Shown here: in pieces, positions 26,334 through 33,105 of the stretch
Layout of the letters: every line of letters begins with the position of its first letter
How positions within the stretch are numbered: the first letter of the stretch is position 1
Assembly (NCBI GenBank): GCA_001725255.1
Contig: MEFV01000024.1
Location: 1 to 33,143 of the forward strand
Length of the DNA: 33,143 nt
Source: Comamonas sp. SCN 67-35
GTDB lineage: Bacteria > Pseudomonadota > Gammaproteobacteria > Burkholderiales > Burkholderiaceae_C
Reading direction: 5' to 3'
The notes under the pieces: model-generated
Databases searched by the model: none
Told to the model about the DNA's origin: nothing
What the model saw: the letters and a program-made list of their open reading frames with translations, nothing else
Position numbers and translations under genes: made by a program

Positions 26334-26366
26334 GTGGAAGCGGCTGTGGCCGCGAAGCCGCTCCAC
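26334..26366. repeat. REP-like hairpin after the prolyl isomerase gene
   Basis: GTGGAAGCGGCT (26334-26345) pairs with AGCCGCTCCAC (26356-26366) with one bulge, enclosing GTGGCCGCGA. The left half is a variant of the window's REP motif. There is no T-run. Confidence 0.6.
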
Positions 26367-26404
26367 GACGGTGATCTGTTCCGCGCTGGATACGCCCCGG
26401 AAAA

Positions 26405-26465
26405 TGCTATAAGAATATGGCTCTAGCCCTTGTGAGGCAAGCGCTGAAAGCTATACTCACAATAG
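26405..26465. repeat. Comamonadaceae-type imperfect palindrome upstream of wzm
   Basis: AGCCCTTG (26425-26432) and CAAGCGCT (26438-26445) form a stem with one mismatch, flanked by AT-rich arms containing GCTATAAG and AGCTATA. The combination GGCTCTAGC...CAAGCGCTG...AGCTAT is a pattern I recall from dispersed intergenic repeats in Acidovorax-like genomes. GGCAAGCGCT-N3-AGCT also occurs inside rmlB at 6548-6564. Confidence 0.5.
26430..26457 (+). promoter_or_regulatory. Sigma-70-like promoter for wzm
   Basis: A -35-like TTGTGA (26430-26435) and a -10-like TATACT (26452-26457) are spaced by 16 bases. Transcription would start near 26464, only about three bases before the wzm ATG, so the message would be nearly leaderless. 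The promoter is embedded in the palindromic repeat listed separately. Confidence 0.5.
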
Positions 26466-26466
26466 C

Positions 26467-27267
26467 ATGACGGCCCTCTTTCAGGAACTTGCTCAGCTCT
26501 GGCGCCTGCGCGCGCTGCTGCGCGTGCTCACGCGCCGCGAAGTGCACGCGCGCTACCAGGGATCGGCCGCGGGCGTGGCCTGGGCCTACGTGCAGCCGCT
26601 GCTCACGGTGGCGGCGTACTACCTGGTGTTCGACATCGTCTTCGGCATGCGGCTGGCGCAAGGTGCGCCCACGGGCCGCGTGGGCACCTATCTGATCGTC
26701 GGCAGCCTGCCCTGGATGGCATTCTGCGACGCCGTGGGCCGGGGCACCTCCAGCCTGCTCGACGCGGGCGGCCTGCTGCAAAAAAACGCGCTGCCGCCCG
26801 CGCTGTTTCCGCTGCGCGCCGTGGCCGCGAGCGCGCTGGTCTACGGCCCGCTGCTGGCGCTGCTGGTGCTGGCCTATGCACCGCTGCACCGCTTCGCCCC
26901 GGCGCTGCTGGCCGTGGTGCCGCTGCTGGCGCTGATGCTGCTGCTCACGGCGCTACTGGCCTGGGCGCTGGCCATCATGGCGGCGGCGCTGCGCGACGTG
27001 GTGCAGGTGGTGGGTTTCGCGCTGGCGATCGGTATTTTTCTCTCGCCGGTGCTGTTTCCCATCACGCTCTTTCCCGCCGCCTGGCGCTGGGTGCTGTGGT
27101 GCAACCCGATGACGCCGGTGGTGCTGGGCCTGCAGTCGCTGCTGCTGCAGGGCGCATGGCCGCCGTCGGCGGTGTGGCTGGCGCTGCTCGCGTGGATCGC
27201 GCTGCTGGCAGGGGTGCTGGCGCTGCTGGTGTCACGCAGCCGCGAACAACTGGTGGATTGGCTGTGA
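26467..27267 (+). CDS. wzm: ABC-2 type polysaccharide export permease (Wzm-like)
   Basis: This is the membrane half of an ABC exporter that moves lipid-linked O-antigen or similar glycans across the inner membrane. The 266-residue protein shows the ABC-2 pattern. An amphipathic N-terminus (LLRVLTRREVHARYQGS) is followed by six hydrophobic helices. The cytoplasmic loop has GRGTSSLLDAGGLLQKNALPP, and the typical FPITLFPAAWRWVLWCNPMTPVV precedes the last helix. Its ATPase partner lies 730 bases downstream, separated by an inverted toxin-antitoxin pair. The stop is 13 bases from the end of the convergent antitoxin gene. Confidence 0.9.
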   Translation: MTALFQELAQLWRLRALLRVLTRREVHARYQGSAAGVAWAYVQPLLTVAAYYLVFDIVFGMRLAQGAPTGRVGTYLIVGSLPWMAFCDAVGRGTSSLLDAGGLLQKNALPPALFPLRAVAASALVYGPLLALLVLAYAPLHRFAPALLAVVPLLALMLLLTALLAWALAIMAAALRDVVQVVGFALAIGIFLSPVLFPITLFPAAWRWVLWCNPMTPVVLGLQSLLLQGAWPPSAVWLALLAWIALLAGVLALLVSRSREQLVDWL

Positions 27268-27280
27268 GCGGCGCCTTGGG

Positions 27281-27655
27281 CTATGCGACTTCGACCGTAA
27301 GGTGCAAACGGCTCGCGGTGGCCCGCACTTCTTTCATGCGTCCGTGGCCCGGCAGCACCTTGTCGGCGATGGTTACCAGCCCGAAACGCTCCAGCGCATC
27401 GATGTCGCGCTTGACCGCGCTGCGGTCACGGCGCAGCCGCGTGGCAATGTCCGTGATCGAGCCTGGCGTTTCCTTGACGGCGCGCAGCAGCGACAGGCGG
27501 GCATTGGTGACGAGTTTCATCATGTCGGCGGGATCTTCGAAACTGATGATCCGCACCCCGGCGATGGCCTCGCCCTTGTCCGCCGCTTGCGCCAACTGGC
27601 GACCGCGTGTGAAGAATTCTTCCTGCGTGCCGATCTTGATGGTGAATTGGGTCAT
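27281..27655 (-). CDS. HTH antitoxin, TumA-like (HVO_A0114 family)
   Basis: The 124-residue protein has a winged helix-turn-helix in its second half: LLRAVKETPGSITDIATRL, RRDRSAVKRDIDALERFGLV, then a wing. The N-terminal part (IISFEDPADMMKLVTNARL) matches DNA-binding proteins that pair with TumE-family toxins. It starts by a four-base overlap with the toxin stop (ATGA), so the order is toxin then antitoxin. It is probably the antitoxin and autorepressor. It is convergent with wzm. Family assignment comes from recall of the sequence pattern, not from a search. Confidence 0.78.
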   Translation of the reverse strand: MTQFTIKIGTQEEFFTRGRQLAQAADKGEAIAGVRIISFEDPADMMKLVTNARLSLLRAVKETPGSITDIATRLRRDRSAVKRDIDALERFGLVTIADKVLPGHGRMKEVRATASRLHLTVEVA

Positions 27656-27948
27656 GGGCGGTCTTTCAGTGCAATCCAGTCCTGTTCAAAGCGGGCCTCG
27701 ATGTCCTCGAAGCTCACGAAATCCACAGGCTCTTCGGTTCCGAAGTAATGCCGATGGTGGTAACCGTGGGCGTTGTCGTAGCCTACGACCCGGCCATTGT
27801 CTCCTGCGTGGAGGTTGTGATTGATGTAGGCGAGGTTGTATCGCGTAACCTTGCCTTTTTCGTCCACCCAGACTTCCCGTCGCAGGCGCCCGTTTCCACG
27901 TTTGTCCGAGATCTTGTGCAGTTCGTCATGAAGCTTCGAGTCAGACAT
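27652..27948 (-). CDS. TumE-family toxin-like protein
   Basis: The 98-residue protein contains the pattern I associate with the TumE toxin family (DUF6516): a strand-turn segment KVTRYNLAYINHNLHAGD, then RVVGYDNAHGYHHRHYFG with clustered Tyr and His, and a C-terminal helix FEDIEARFEQDW. The start at 27948 (MSDSKLHDELHK) is preferred; upstream ATGs at 27963, 27993 and 27999 would extend it into wzt. It is divergent from wzt, with only 49 bases between the chosen starts, and no clear ribosome-binding site is visible. The toxin target is not known from sequence. Confidence 0.75.
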   Translation of the reverse strand: MSDSKLHDELHKISDKRGNGRLRREVWVDEKGKVTRYNLAYINHNLHAGDNGRVVGYDNAHGYHHRHYFGTEEPVDFVSFEDIEARFEQDWIALKDRP

Positions 27949-27997
27949 GATGAATCGTAGCATGCCTGCAAAGTTCCGGATTTCGCCATCCATTTCC

Positions 27998-29221
27998 ATG
28001 CCGCCGCACGTTCCATCCCAAGATATCGTCCTGCAAGCCGAGGGCCTGGGCAAGGAGTACCGCCTCTACGCCTCGCCGCGCGAGCGCTTCCGGGCCTTGT
28101 TCACGCGCCGCGCGCTGCACCGCAGCCACTGGGCCTTGAACGGCGTGTCGTTCGAGCTGCGCCGTGGTCAGTGCCTGGGCGTGATCGGCGACAACGGCGC
28201 GGGCAAGAGCACCCTGCTCAAGCTGCTGACCGGCACCATCCAGCCGAGCACGGGCCGCGTCTGGCATGCCGGGCGGGTGACGGCCATCCTGGAACTGGGC
28301 ACGGGTTTCCACCCCGATTTCAGCGGGCGCGACAACCTGTACTTCGGCGGCAGCCTGATCGGCATCGGCGCCGAGCAGATGGCGCAGCTGGAGCCGGAGA
28401 TCGTCGCCTTTTCCGAGCTGGGCGAGGCGCTGCAGCGGCCGGTGAAGACGTATTCGTCGGGCATGGTGGTGCGCCTGGCGTTCGCGCTGGTCACCGCCGT
28501 GCAGCCCGACGTGCTGATCATCGACGAGGCGCTGGCCGTGGGCGACCAGCACTTCCAGAAGAAGTGCACCGAGCGCATCATGGCGTTTCGCGAAAGCGGC
28601 TGCGCCATCGTGTTCTGCTCGCACAGCTCCTACCACATCCGCCACATGTGCGACGCGGCGCTGTGGCTCGACGGCGGGCGCGTGGCCGAGTTCGGCGAGA
28701 CCGAGGCGGTGATGGGCGCGTACGAGATGCACAGCCGCCTGCGTAGCCGTGCGCTGGAGACGCTGCCCGATGCGCCCGCCCTGGCGCCGACGGCGACGCG
28801 CATGCCCGCGGTGGATGCCCACGGCGCCTGCCTGGTGACCGTGCGTATCGACGATCTGGATGAGGACGATCCGCCGCTGCTCACCGCGCCCGATCTGGTG
28901 GTGCGCTTCACGGTGCGTGGGCGCGGTGACGAATGCCCGAACCTGGGCTTCATGATCGAGCTGGCGCAGGGCTCGGGCATCACGTCACTGGCCACGCACG
29001 AGGAGGGCGCCCGGCCGGTGCGCCAGAGCGATGGTACGTGGCAGGCGGTGCTGACCTTCCCCGACCTGCCACTGCACAGCGGCGAGTACGTGGTGAGCGC
29101 CTACCTGTTCGACGAGACCGGGCTGGTGCTCTACGACGCGTGGCTGCACTACCAGCGCTTTCGCTTCGTCTCGCCGACGCTGATGCCCGGGCTGGTGCGG
29201 CTGCCGCACCGTTGGGAGTGA
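27998..29221 (+). CDS. wzt: ABC transporter ATPase for polysaccharide export with C-terminal glycan-binding domain (Wzt-like)
   Basis: This ATPase partners Wzm. From the ATG at 27998 it has 407 residues; starts at 27947 and 27962 would add 17 or 12 atypical residues. Walker A is GDNGAGKST (64-72). The signature is YSSGMVVRLAFA (from 152), and Walker B is DVLIIDEALAVGD (from 171). Residues ~265-400 form a Wzt_C beta-sandwich (LVTVRIDDLDEDD, GEYVVSAYLFDETG). In known systems this domain reads a terminal mark on the glycan, such as a methyl group. Two methyltransferase genes follow downstream. A ribosome-binding site is not evident. Confidence 0.92.
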   Translation: MPPHVPSQDIVLQAEGLGKEYRLYASPRERFRALFTRRALHRSHWALNGVSFELRRGQCLGVIGDNGAGKSTLLKLLTGTIQPSTGRVWHAGRVTAILELGTGFHPDFSGRDNLYFGGSLIGIGAEQMAQLEPEIVAFSELGEALQRPVKTYSSGMVVRLAFALVTAVQPDVLIIDEALAVGDQHFQKKCTERIMAFRESGCAIVFCSHSSYHIRHMCDAALWLDGGRVAEFGETEAVMGAYEMHSRLRSRALETLPDAPALAPTATRMPAVDAHGACLVTVRIDDLDEDDPPLLTAPDLVVRFTVRGRGDECPNLGFMIELAQGSGITSLATHEEGARPVRQSDGTWQAVLTFPDLPLHSGEYVVSAYLFDETGLVLYDAWLHYQRFRFVSPTLMPGLVRLPHRWE

Positions 29222-29230
29222 TGGGCGTCG

Positions 29231-29246
29231 TTCGCGGCTGAAACCG
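29231..29246 (-). repeat. Partial REP-like element after wzt
   Basis: TTCGCGGCTGAAACCG matches the 5' part of the minus-oriented REP motif, ten bases after the wzt stop. The other half is missing. Confidence 0.5.
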
Positions 29247-29306
29247 TGAAGGCCTTCGTGCTGCGCGGTGTTTTGAATCTCCGTGGCCATGGATTAGACT
29301 GCGCGC

Positions 29307-29498
29307 ATGAACGCCGTTTTGTCCCCATTGGTTTCCGAATTCGAAACCGCCGAACAGGAGGCGGCTTATGCCGCGTGGCTGCGGGCCAAGGTGGCGGCCA
29401 GTTTGGCGGATCCTCGTCCGGCGCTGGCCCACGATGAGGTGGAGCGGCGCATGGCCGAGCGCCTGCGGCGCCTGCACGAGCAAAAAGACCTGGGTTGA
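29307..29498 (+). CDS. PaaA/RelB-type antitoxin
   Basis: The 63-residue acidic-helical protein has the pattern AAYAAWLRAKVAASLADPRP followed by HDEVERRMAERLRRL, which I associate with PaaA2-like or stability-determinant antitoxins paired with ParE toxins. It is almost wholly helical with no HTH, which fits PaaA2, a class that usually relies on a separate or no repressor. It overlaps the toxin start by one base (TGATG). Confidence 0.8.
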   Translation: MNAVLSPLVSEFETAEQEAAYAAWLRAKVAASLADPRPALAHDEVERRMAERLRRLHEQKDLG

Positions 29499-29782
29499 TG
29501 CTCCCCATTGTCTGGCTGGCATCGGCGGATGCGGATTTGGCGAGCGTCGTCGAATATATCGGTCAACGCAATCTTGTGGCGGCCGAACGCCTCTGGGCCA
29601 GGTTGCGGGCCTGCGTCCTGCCACTGTCCGAGCACCCTTATCTGTACCCTGTGAGCGAGAGGGTTCCCGGGCTGCGCGAGATCGTGGCACATCCGAATTA
29701 CATCGTGTTGTACAGGGTCGCGGCCGAGCGCATCGAAGTCGTGGACATTGTGCACGCACGGCAGCAGTTCCCGGTGGGGTAG
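29498..29782 (+). CDS. RelE/ParE-family toxin
   Basis: The 94-residue protein has the compact RelE/ParE pattern: an N-terminal strand (PIVWLASADADLASVVEYI), two helices (NLVAAERLWARLRACVLPL), then LSEHPYLYPVSERVPGLREIVAH, NYIVLYRVAAERIEVVDIVH and a C-terminal HARQQFP. The GLREIV and YIVLYRV strands are typical of ParE. Its start is at ATG 29498, one base inside the antitoxin stop; a TTG three bases earlier is in frame but unlikely. ParE-type members poison DNA gyrase and RelE types cut mRNA; the ParE subgroup is favoured by the PaaA-like partner. Confidence 0.87.
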   Translation: MLPIVWLASADADLASVVEYIGQRNLVAAERLWARLRACVLPLSEHPYLYPVSERVPGLREIVAHPNYIVLYRVAAERIEVVDIVHARQQFPVG

Positions 29783-29813
29783 CGCCTCTCGCCAGATCAA
29801 GGGGCCGCTCTAT

Positions 29814-29826
29814 CTTCAGCCGCGAA
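29814..29826 (+). repeat. Partial REP-like element
   Basis: CTTCAGCCGCGAA is the 3' half of the plus-oriented REP motif. It lies in the 71-base gap between the toxin gene and the first methyltransferase, preceded by a degenerate GGGCCGCTC. Confidence 0.5.
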
Positions 29827-29853
29827 CGCTCCGTTATCCCCGAAAATACCCGC

Positions 29854-30741
29854 ATGACAAACGATTTGACTCCGGGCCAGCGCTGGCTGGCCGAAGGTGA
29901 GCACCTGTTGGCGCAGGGCGAGCATGCGCGCGCCGGCGAGGCGTTGACGCGCGCGCGTGACGAGCGCGATACGCGCCTGGCCGCGCACAACCTGATCGAG
30001 CGGCATTTCCCGCTGCTGTCCTATGGGCAGTGGATGGGCTGCCCGTGCGAAATTTCAGAGGCCGATGACATCTACAAGTTCTTCGCGGCCCACCCCTCCA
30101 GCCTGAACCCGATCCGCGACTACCTGGCCGATGGCTGGCGCACGATGGCCGAGCTGGTGCTGCTGCTGGAGGCGGCGGGGCACCCGCTGCTCGGCACGCG
30201 CAGTTTTCTGGAGTTCGCCAGCGGCCATGGGCGTTTCACGCGCCACCTGGTGAAGGCGCTGGGCGCGCCGCGCGTGCTGGTGTCGGATGTGGTGGCCGAC
30301 GCGGTGGATTTCGCGCGCTCGGCGTTCGGGGTGGCGGGTTTCGTCTCGGCGGCGGTGCCCGAGCAGGTGCGCCACGACGAGCGCCACGACGTGGTGTTCG
30401 TGCTGTCGCTGTTCAGCCACTTGCCGCGCGCCACCTGGGCGCGCTGGCTGGCGCGCATCTGGGCCATGGTGGCGCCCGGCGGCGTGCTGGTGTTCACCAC
30501 GCACGGCGATGCGGCGGTGCGCATGCAGGGCGTGACGCTCGATGCCGATGGCTTTTTCTTCACGCCGTCGAGCGAGTCGAACGCCATCGACGCCCAGGAA
30601 TACGGCACCGCGTTCAGCTCCGAGGCGTTCGTGCGCGCGTGCATTGCCGAGCATTTGCCCGATGCGGCGCTGCGGACGTTTTCGGCACGGCATTTCTGGC
30701 ACCACCAGGATGCCTGGGTGCTGGGAAAGCCCGCTGTCTGA
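29854..30741 (+). CDS. Class I SAM-dependent methyltransferase
   Basis: The 295-residue protein starts at ATG 29854; the long in-frame extension upstream runs through the toxin-antitoxin genes and is rejected. An N-terminal helical part (1-60, with repeated WLAEGEHLLAQGEHARAGEAL) may be a small TPR-like unit. The Rossmann core has motif I as FLEFASGHGRFTRHL (118-132), VLVSDVVADAVDFARSAFG for the SAM-binding acidic strand, and HDVVFVLSLFSHLP plus PGGVLVFTTHGD as motifs IV-VI. No substrate is evident. Position next to wzt suggests modification of the exported glycan. Confidence 0.83.
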   Translation: MTNDLTPGQRWLAEGEHLLAQGEHARAGEALTRARDERDTRLAAHNLIERHFPLLSYGQWMGCPCEISEADDIYKFFAAHPSSLNPIRDYLADGWRTMAELVLLLEAAGHPLLGTRSFLEFASGHGRFTRHLVKALGAPRVLVSDVVADAVDFARSAFGVAGFVSAAVPEQVRHDERHDVVFVLSLFSHLPRATWARWLARIWAMVAPGGVLVFTTHGDAAVRMQGVTLDADGFFFTPSSESNAIDAQEYGTAFSSEAFVRACIAEHLPDAALRTFSARHFWHHQDAWVLGKPAV

Positions 30742-30750
30742 GGAGCCCGC

Positions 30751-31347
30751 ATGCATACGAGTTCGCTCGCCCACGTGCAGGGCCTGGTGCATCAATACCT
30801 TGCGGGCCGAACCGCCGAGGCCTTGTCCATCGTCGATATCGGCAGCTACGACGTCAACGGCAGCTACAAGCAGTTCTTCCTGCATCCGGCGTGGCGCTAC
30901 ACCGGCGTGGATCTGGCGGCGGGGCCGAATGTGGACGTGGTGCTGGCCTCGCCCTACCGGCTGCCGTTCGCCAGCTTCTCGGCGGATGTGATCGTCTCGG
31001 GCCAGGCGTTCGAGCATGTGGAGTATTTCTGGCTGACCTGGCTGGAGATGGCGCGCGTGCTCAAGCCCGGCGGCCTGATCTTCCTGCTGGCGCCTTCGCG
31101 CGGGCCGGAGCACCGCTATCCGCAGGATTGCTGGCGCTTCTACCCTGATGGCTTCCGGGCGCTGGGCAAGTACGCGGGCATGGAGCTGTTGCAGGTGAGC
31201 ACCGACTGGCAGCCGCACGCCAGCGAGGACAGCGCGCCCTGGGGTGACACGGTGGGGGTGTTCCGCCAGCCGCCGCTGTCGCCGTCGATGCGCTGGCGCA
31301 GGGCGCTGATGCAGCGCCTGCGCTATCTGACGATGCCGGGTTACTGA
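30751..31347 (+). CDS. Small class I SAM-dependent methyltransferase
   Basis: The 198-residue protein begins ten bases after the previous methyltransferase. Its Rossmann core has VDIGSYDVNGSY (28-39) as motif I, then YTGVDLAAGPNVDVV, LPFASFSADVIVSGQAFEHV and RVLKPGGLIFLLAPS. This is the Methyltransf_11 pattern. It lacks a large substrate-binding domain. The end overlaps the convergent downstream gene by seven bases. Two methyltransferases next to a Wzt_C-type exporter would fit a chain-terminating or residue-methylating role, as known in some O-antigens, but this is inference. Confidence 0.85.
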   Translation: MHTSSLAHVQGLVHQYLAGRTAEALSIVDIGSYDVNGSYKQFFLHPAWRYTGVDLAAGPNVDVVLASPYRLPFASFSADVIVSGQAFEHVEYFWLTWLEMARVLKPGGLIFLLAPSRGPEHRYPQDCWRFYPDGFRALGKYAGMELLQVSTDWQPHASEDSAPWGDTVGVFRQPPLSPSMRWRRALMQRLRYLTMPGY

Positions 31348-32882
31348 GCGCCGCCTAGGCCGGCCAGCGTGCCGTGCCGGTCTTTCAAACGCAGGACGTA
31401 GACGGGGCTTTCGGGGCCGCCGCTCATGGAGTGCGTGCCAATGGCCCGGCCGTTGACCGGCTTGAAATGGAACTCGTCGTGGTTGACGGGTGAATCGCTG
31501 TTGCATTGCACCGTTTCGCCATCGGTGTATTTGCAGATGTCGAGGAAGCCGCCAGTCGCGGCAGGCTGGGTGGGAGAGATACCGTCCAGCCTGAGGTAGG
31601 CCAGGCTCCCGCTGTCCGGGGTGAAGAACATCCATTTGCCCAGCAGCGATTCGGGCTGTGGCGCGGCGGCGCCGAACTGGTAGCGCTGGATGGCCACGGC
31701 CGGCTCGCCCGGGAACTGCAGCGTGCCTCGGGTGGGCGTGGCGAAATCGAGCTTGACTTCGCCCGCGTCGCCCGCCTCGTGTCCGATGAGTTCGGGGCCG
31801 CCGTAGTAGCGTCCGCCCTCGTAGCGCATGAGCCGTCCGGTGGCCTGGCCGCGCTGGTAGTCCGCCACGGCCATGTGGAACGTGGCGGCGCCGGAGGTTT
31901 CGTAGTTGTAGACCTGCATCACCAGCTTGTCGTATTGCACGTCGATGGCCATGCCGCGCCCGGGCTTGCCGTTCAGTTCGGAAGAGACGATCCAGTTGCC
32001 CGGGTCGGGCGCCGGATAATTGAAGGGTGGGGCCATGTGGGCGGCGAGCACGTCCATCTGGGCGTTGACCGTGGCCATGCCGTAATCAATGCCCAGGCGC
32101 ATGCCGATCACCCTGCGCTGGCGCACGACCGCAGGCGAAAAATTGCCGTCCAGGTAGGAGATGGTGCCGGACATGCCTTCCAGGTGCTTGGACCATGTGA
32201 GCGTGCGCGTTTTGCCCCCGCCGAAGTCGATCGGGCAGGTGAATTGGCGGGTCGCGGCAGCGTAGGTGCAATTGGTGGCCGTGGAGGCATCGCCGTCGAG
32301 CCTTGAGCGCACGCTGCTGAGCACGGTTTGGCGGGGCGAGGGCGTGTAGACGTTGACCACCAAGGCGCCTATGGGCGTGTCGTTGGCATCGATTTCGGCC
32401 ATCAGCCAGCGCTCGCTGGTGCCGACGCGTGACAGCTGGTGATCCGGCACGTTGTCGAACTTGTAGCGCGAGATGGCTACCGCAGGCTCGCCAGGGAACT
32501 GGATGGTGCCGGAGGTGGCGCTGTCGAAGTCGATCAGCACCTCGCCATCGTCCCCATCTTCCATGGCGTCCATGGGACTGCTGCCGTAGTAGCGCCCGTT
32601 CTTGTAGCGCTTGAGCGTGCCCTGGTAGTGGTTGCCTTGCAGGTCACCGAAGCTCATGTGAAATGTCGGCTGGCCTGAGCTTTCGTAGTTGTACACCTGC
32701 ATGACGAGGAGGCTATCCTGCACGTCGATGGCCATGCCGCGGCCGGGCGCACCGTTGAGCTCCGACGTGACGACCCAGTTTCCGCTCTGGATGGTGAAGC
32801 TGCCCGCAGCGTGGGCGCCAAGAGCGGTCAGGAGCACGCTGACGGCAAGTGCCGCAGAGCGCCGAAACGGCTTGATGTTCAT
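31341..32882 (-). CDS. Secreted protein with a duplicated two-part module, function unknown
   Basis: From the ATG at 32882 the protein has 513 residues with a signal peptide ending near AHAA (26). Upstream in-frame codons (from 33020) translate a REP element and are rejected. The mature part is an A-B-A'-B' repeat. A modules at 34-142 and 295-403 share NW-V-SELNG-PGRGMAIDVQ, LVMQVYNYE-SG, TFHM, RYYG, and FPGEPAVAI-RY. B modules (about 150-255 and 410-505) each carry two cysteines 10-11 apart (205/216 and 450/460). A ribosome-binding stretch GAGGGACC precedes the start. I do not recognise the family; an exported beta-rich binding or surface protein is plausible. Confidence 0.78.
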   Translation of the reverse strand: MNIKPFRRSAALAVSVLLTALGAHAAGSFTIQSGNWVVTSELNGAPGRGMAIDVQDSLLVMQVYNYESSGQPTFHMSFGDLQGNHYQGTLKRYKNGRYYGSSPMDAMEDGDDGEVLIDFDSATSGTIQFPGEPAVAISRYKFDNVPDHQLSRVGTSERWLMAEIDANDTPIGALVVNVYTPSPRQTVLSSVRSRLDGDASTATNCTYAAATRQFTCPIDFGGGKTRTLTWSKHLEGMSGTISYLDGNFSPAVVRQRRVIGMRLGIDYGMATVNAQMDVLAAHMAPPFNYPAPDPGNWIVSSELNGKPGRGMAIDVQYDKLVMQVYNYETSGAATFHMAVADYQRGQATGRLMRYEGGRYYGGPELIGHEAGDAGEVKLDFATPTRGTLQFPGEPAVAIQRYQFGAAAPQPESLLGKWMFFTPDSGSLAYLRLDGISPTQPAATGGFLDICKYTDGETVQCNSDSPVNHDEFHFKPVNGRAIGTHSMSGGPESPVYVLRLKDRHGTLAGLGGAQ

Positions 32883-32995
32883 CGGAGGTCCCTCTTCGTT
32901 TTGGTTTGCAAACGTGCGTGAAGGCACGAGCAGCCATTCTGTGGCGCGAGGTAGAGGGGAACAAGTGACTTTCGTCACGGGTGGCGGGGGAGGTG

Positions 32996-33059
32996 TTCGC
33001 GGCTGAAACCGCTCCCACACACCAGCAGACGATGGTCTTCCTTCTGTGGGAGCGGCTTG
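32996..33059. repeat. REPIN-like inverted pair of REP elements, downstream copy partial
   Basis: TTCGCGGCTGAAACCGCTCC starts the minus-oriented copy (32996-33019). TGTGGGAGCGGCTTG, the start of a plus-oriented copy, is at 33045-33059. They can pair through about 14 bases. It lies upstream of the secreted-protein gene. Confidence 0.7.
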
Positions 33060-33081
33060 TATCTTTCAGGTTGTTCGTTAA

Positions 33082-33105
33082 CTCCCCGAGGGGCACCTCG
33101 GGGAG
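33082..33105. other. Strong hairpin near the window end
   Basis: CTCCCCGAGG (33082-33091) and CCTCGGGGAG (33096-33105) form a perfect ten-base-pair stem with a four-base loop. There is no T-run on either side, so a simple intrinsic terminator is not supported. It could belong to the next gene's control region or to an intergenic repeat. A partial GTGGAGCGGCTT follows at about 33123-33134. Confidence 0.5.

Noticed and set aside
29368..29853. N-terminal extension of the first methyltransferase
   Set aside because: The frame continues upstream without a stop through the toxin-antitoxin genes, but these have clear coding patterns in other frames. The ATG at 29854 starts a normal protein.
32883..33020. 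N-terminal extension of the duplicated-module protein
   Set aside because: It would place 46 atypical residues, partly from a REP element, before an otherwise perfect signal peptide.
33082..33105. Hairpin as an intrinsic terminator
   Set aside because: The stem is strong but no T-run follows on either strand.
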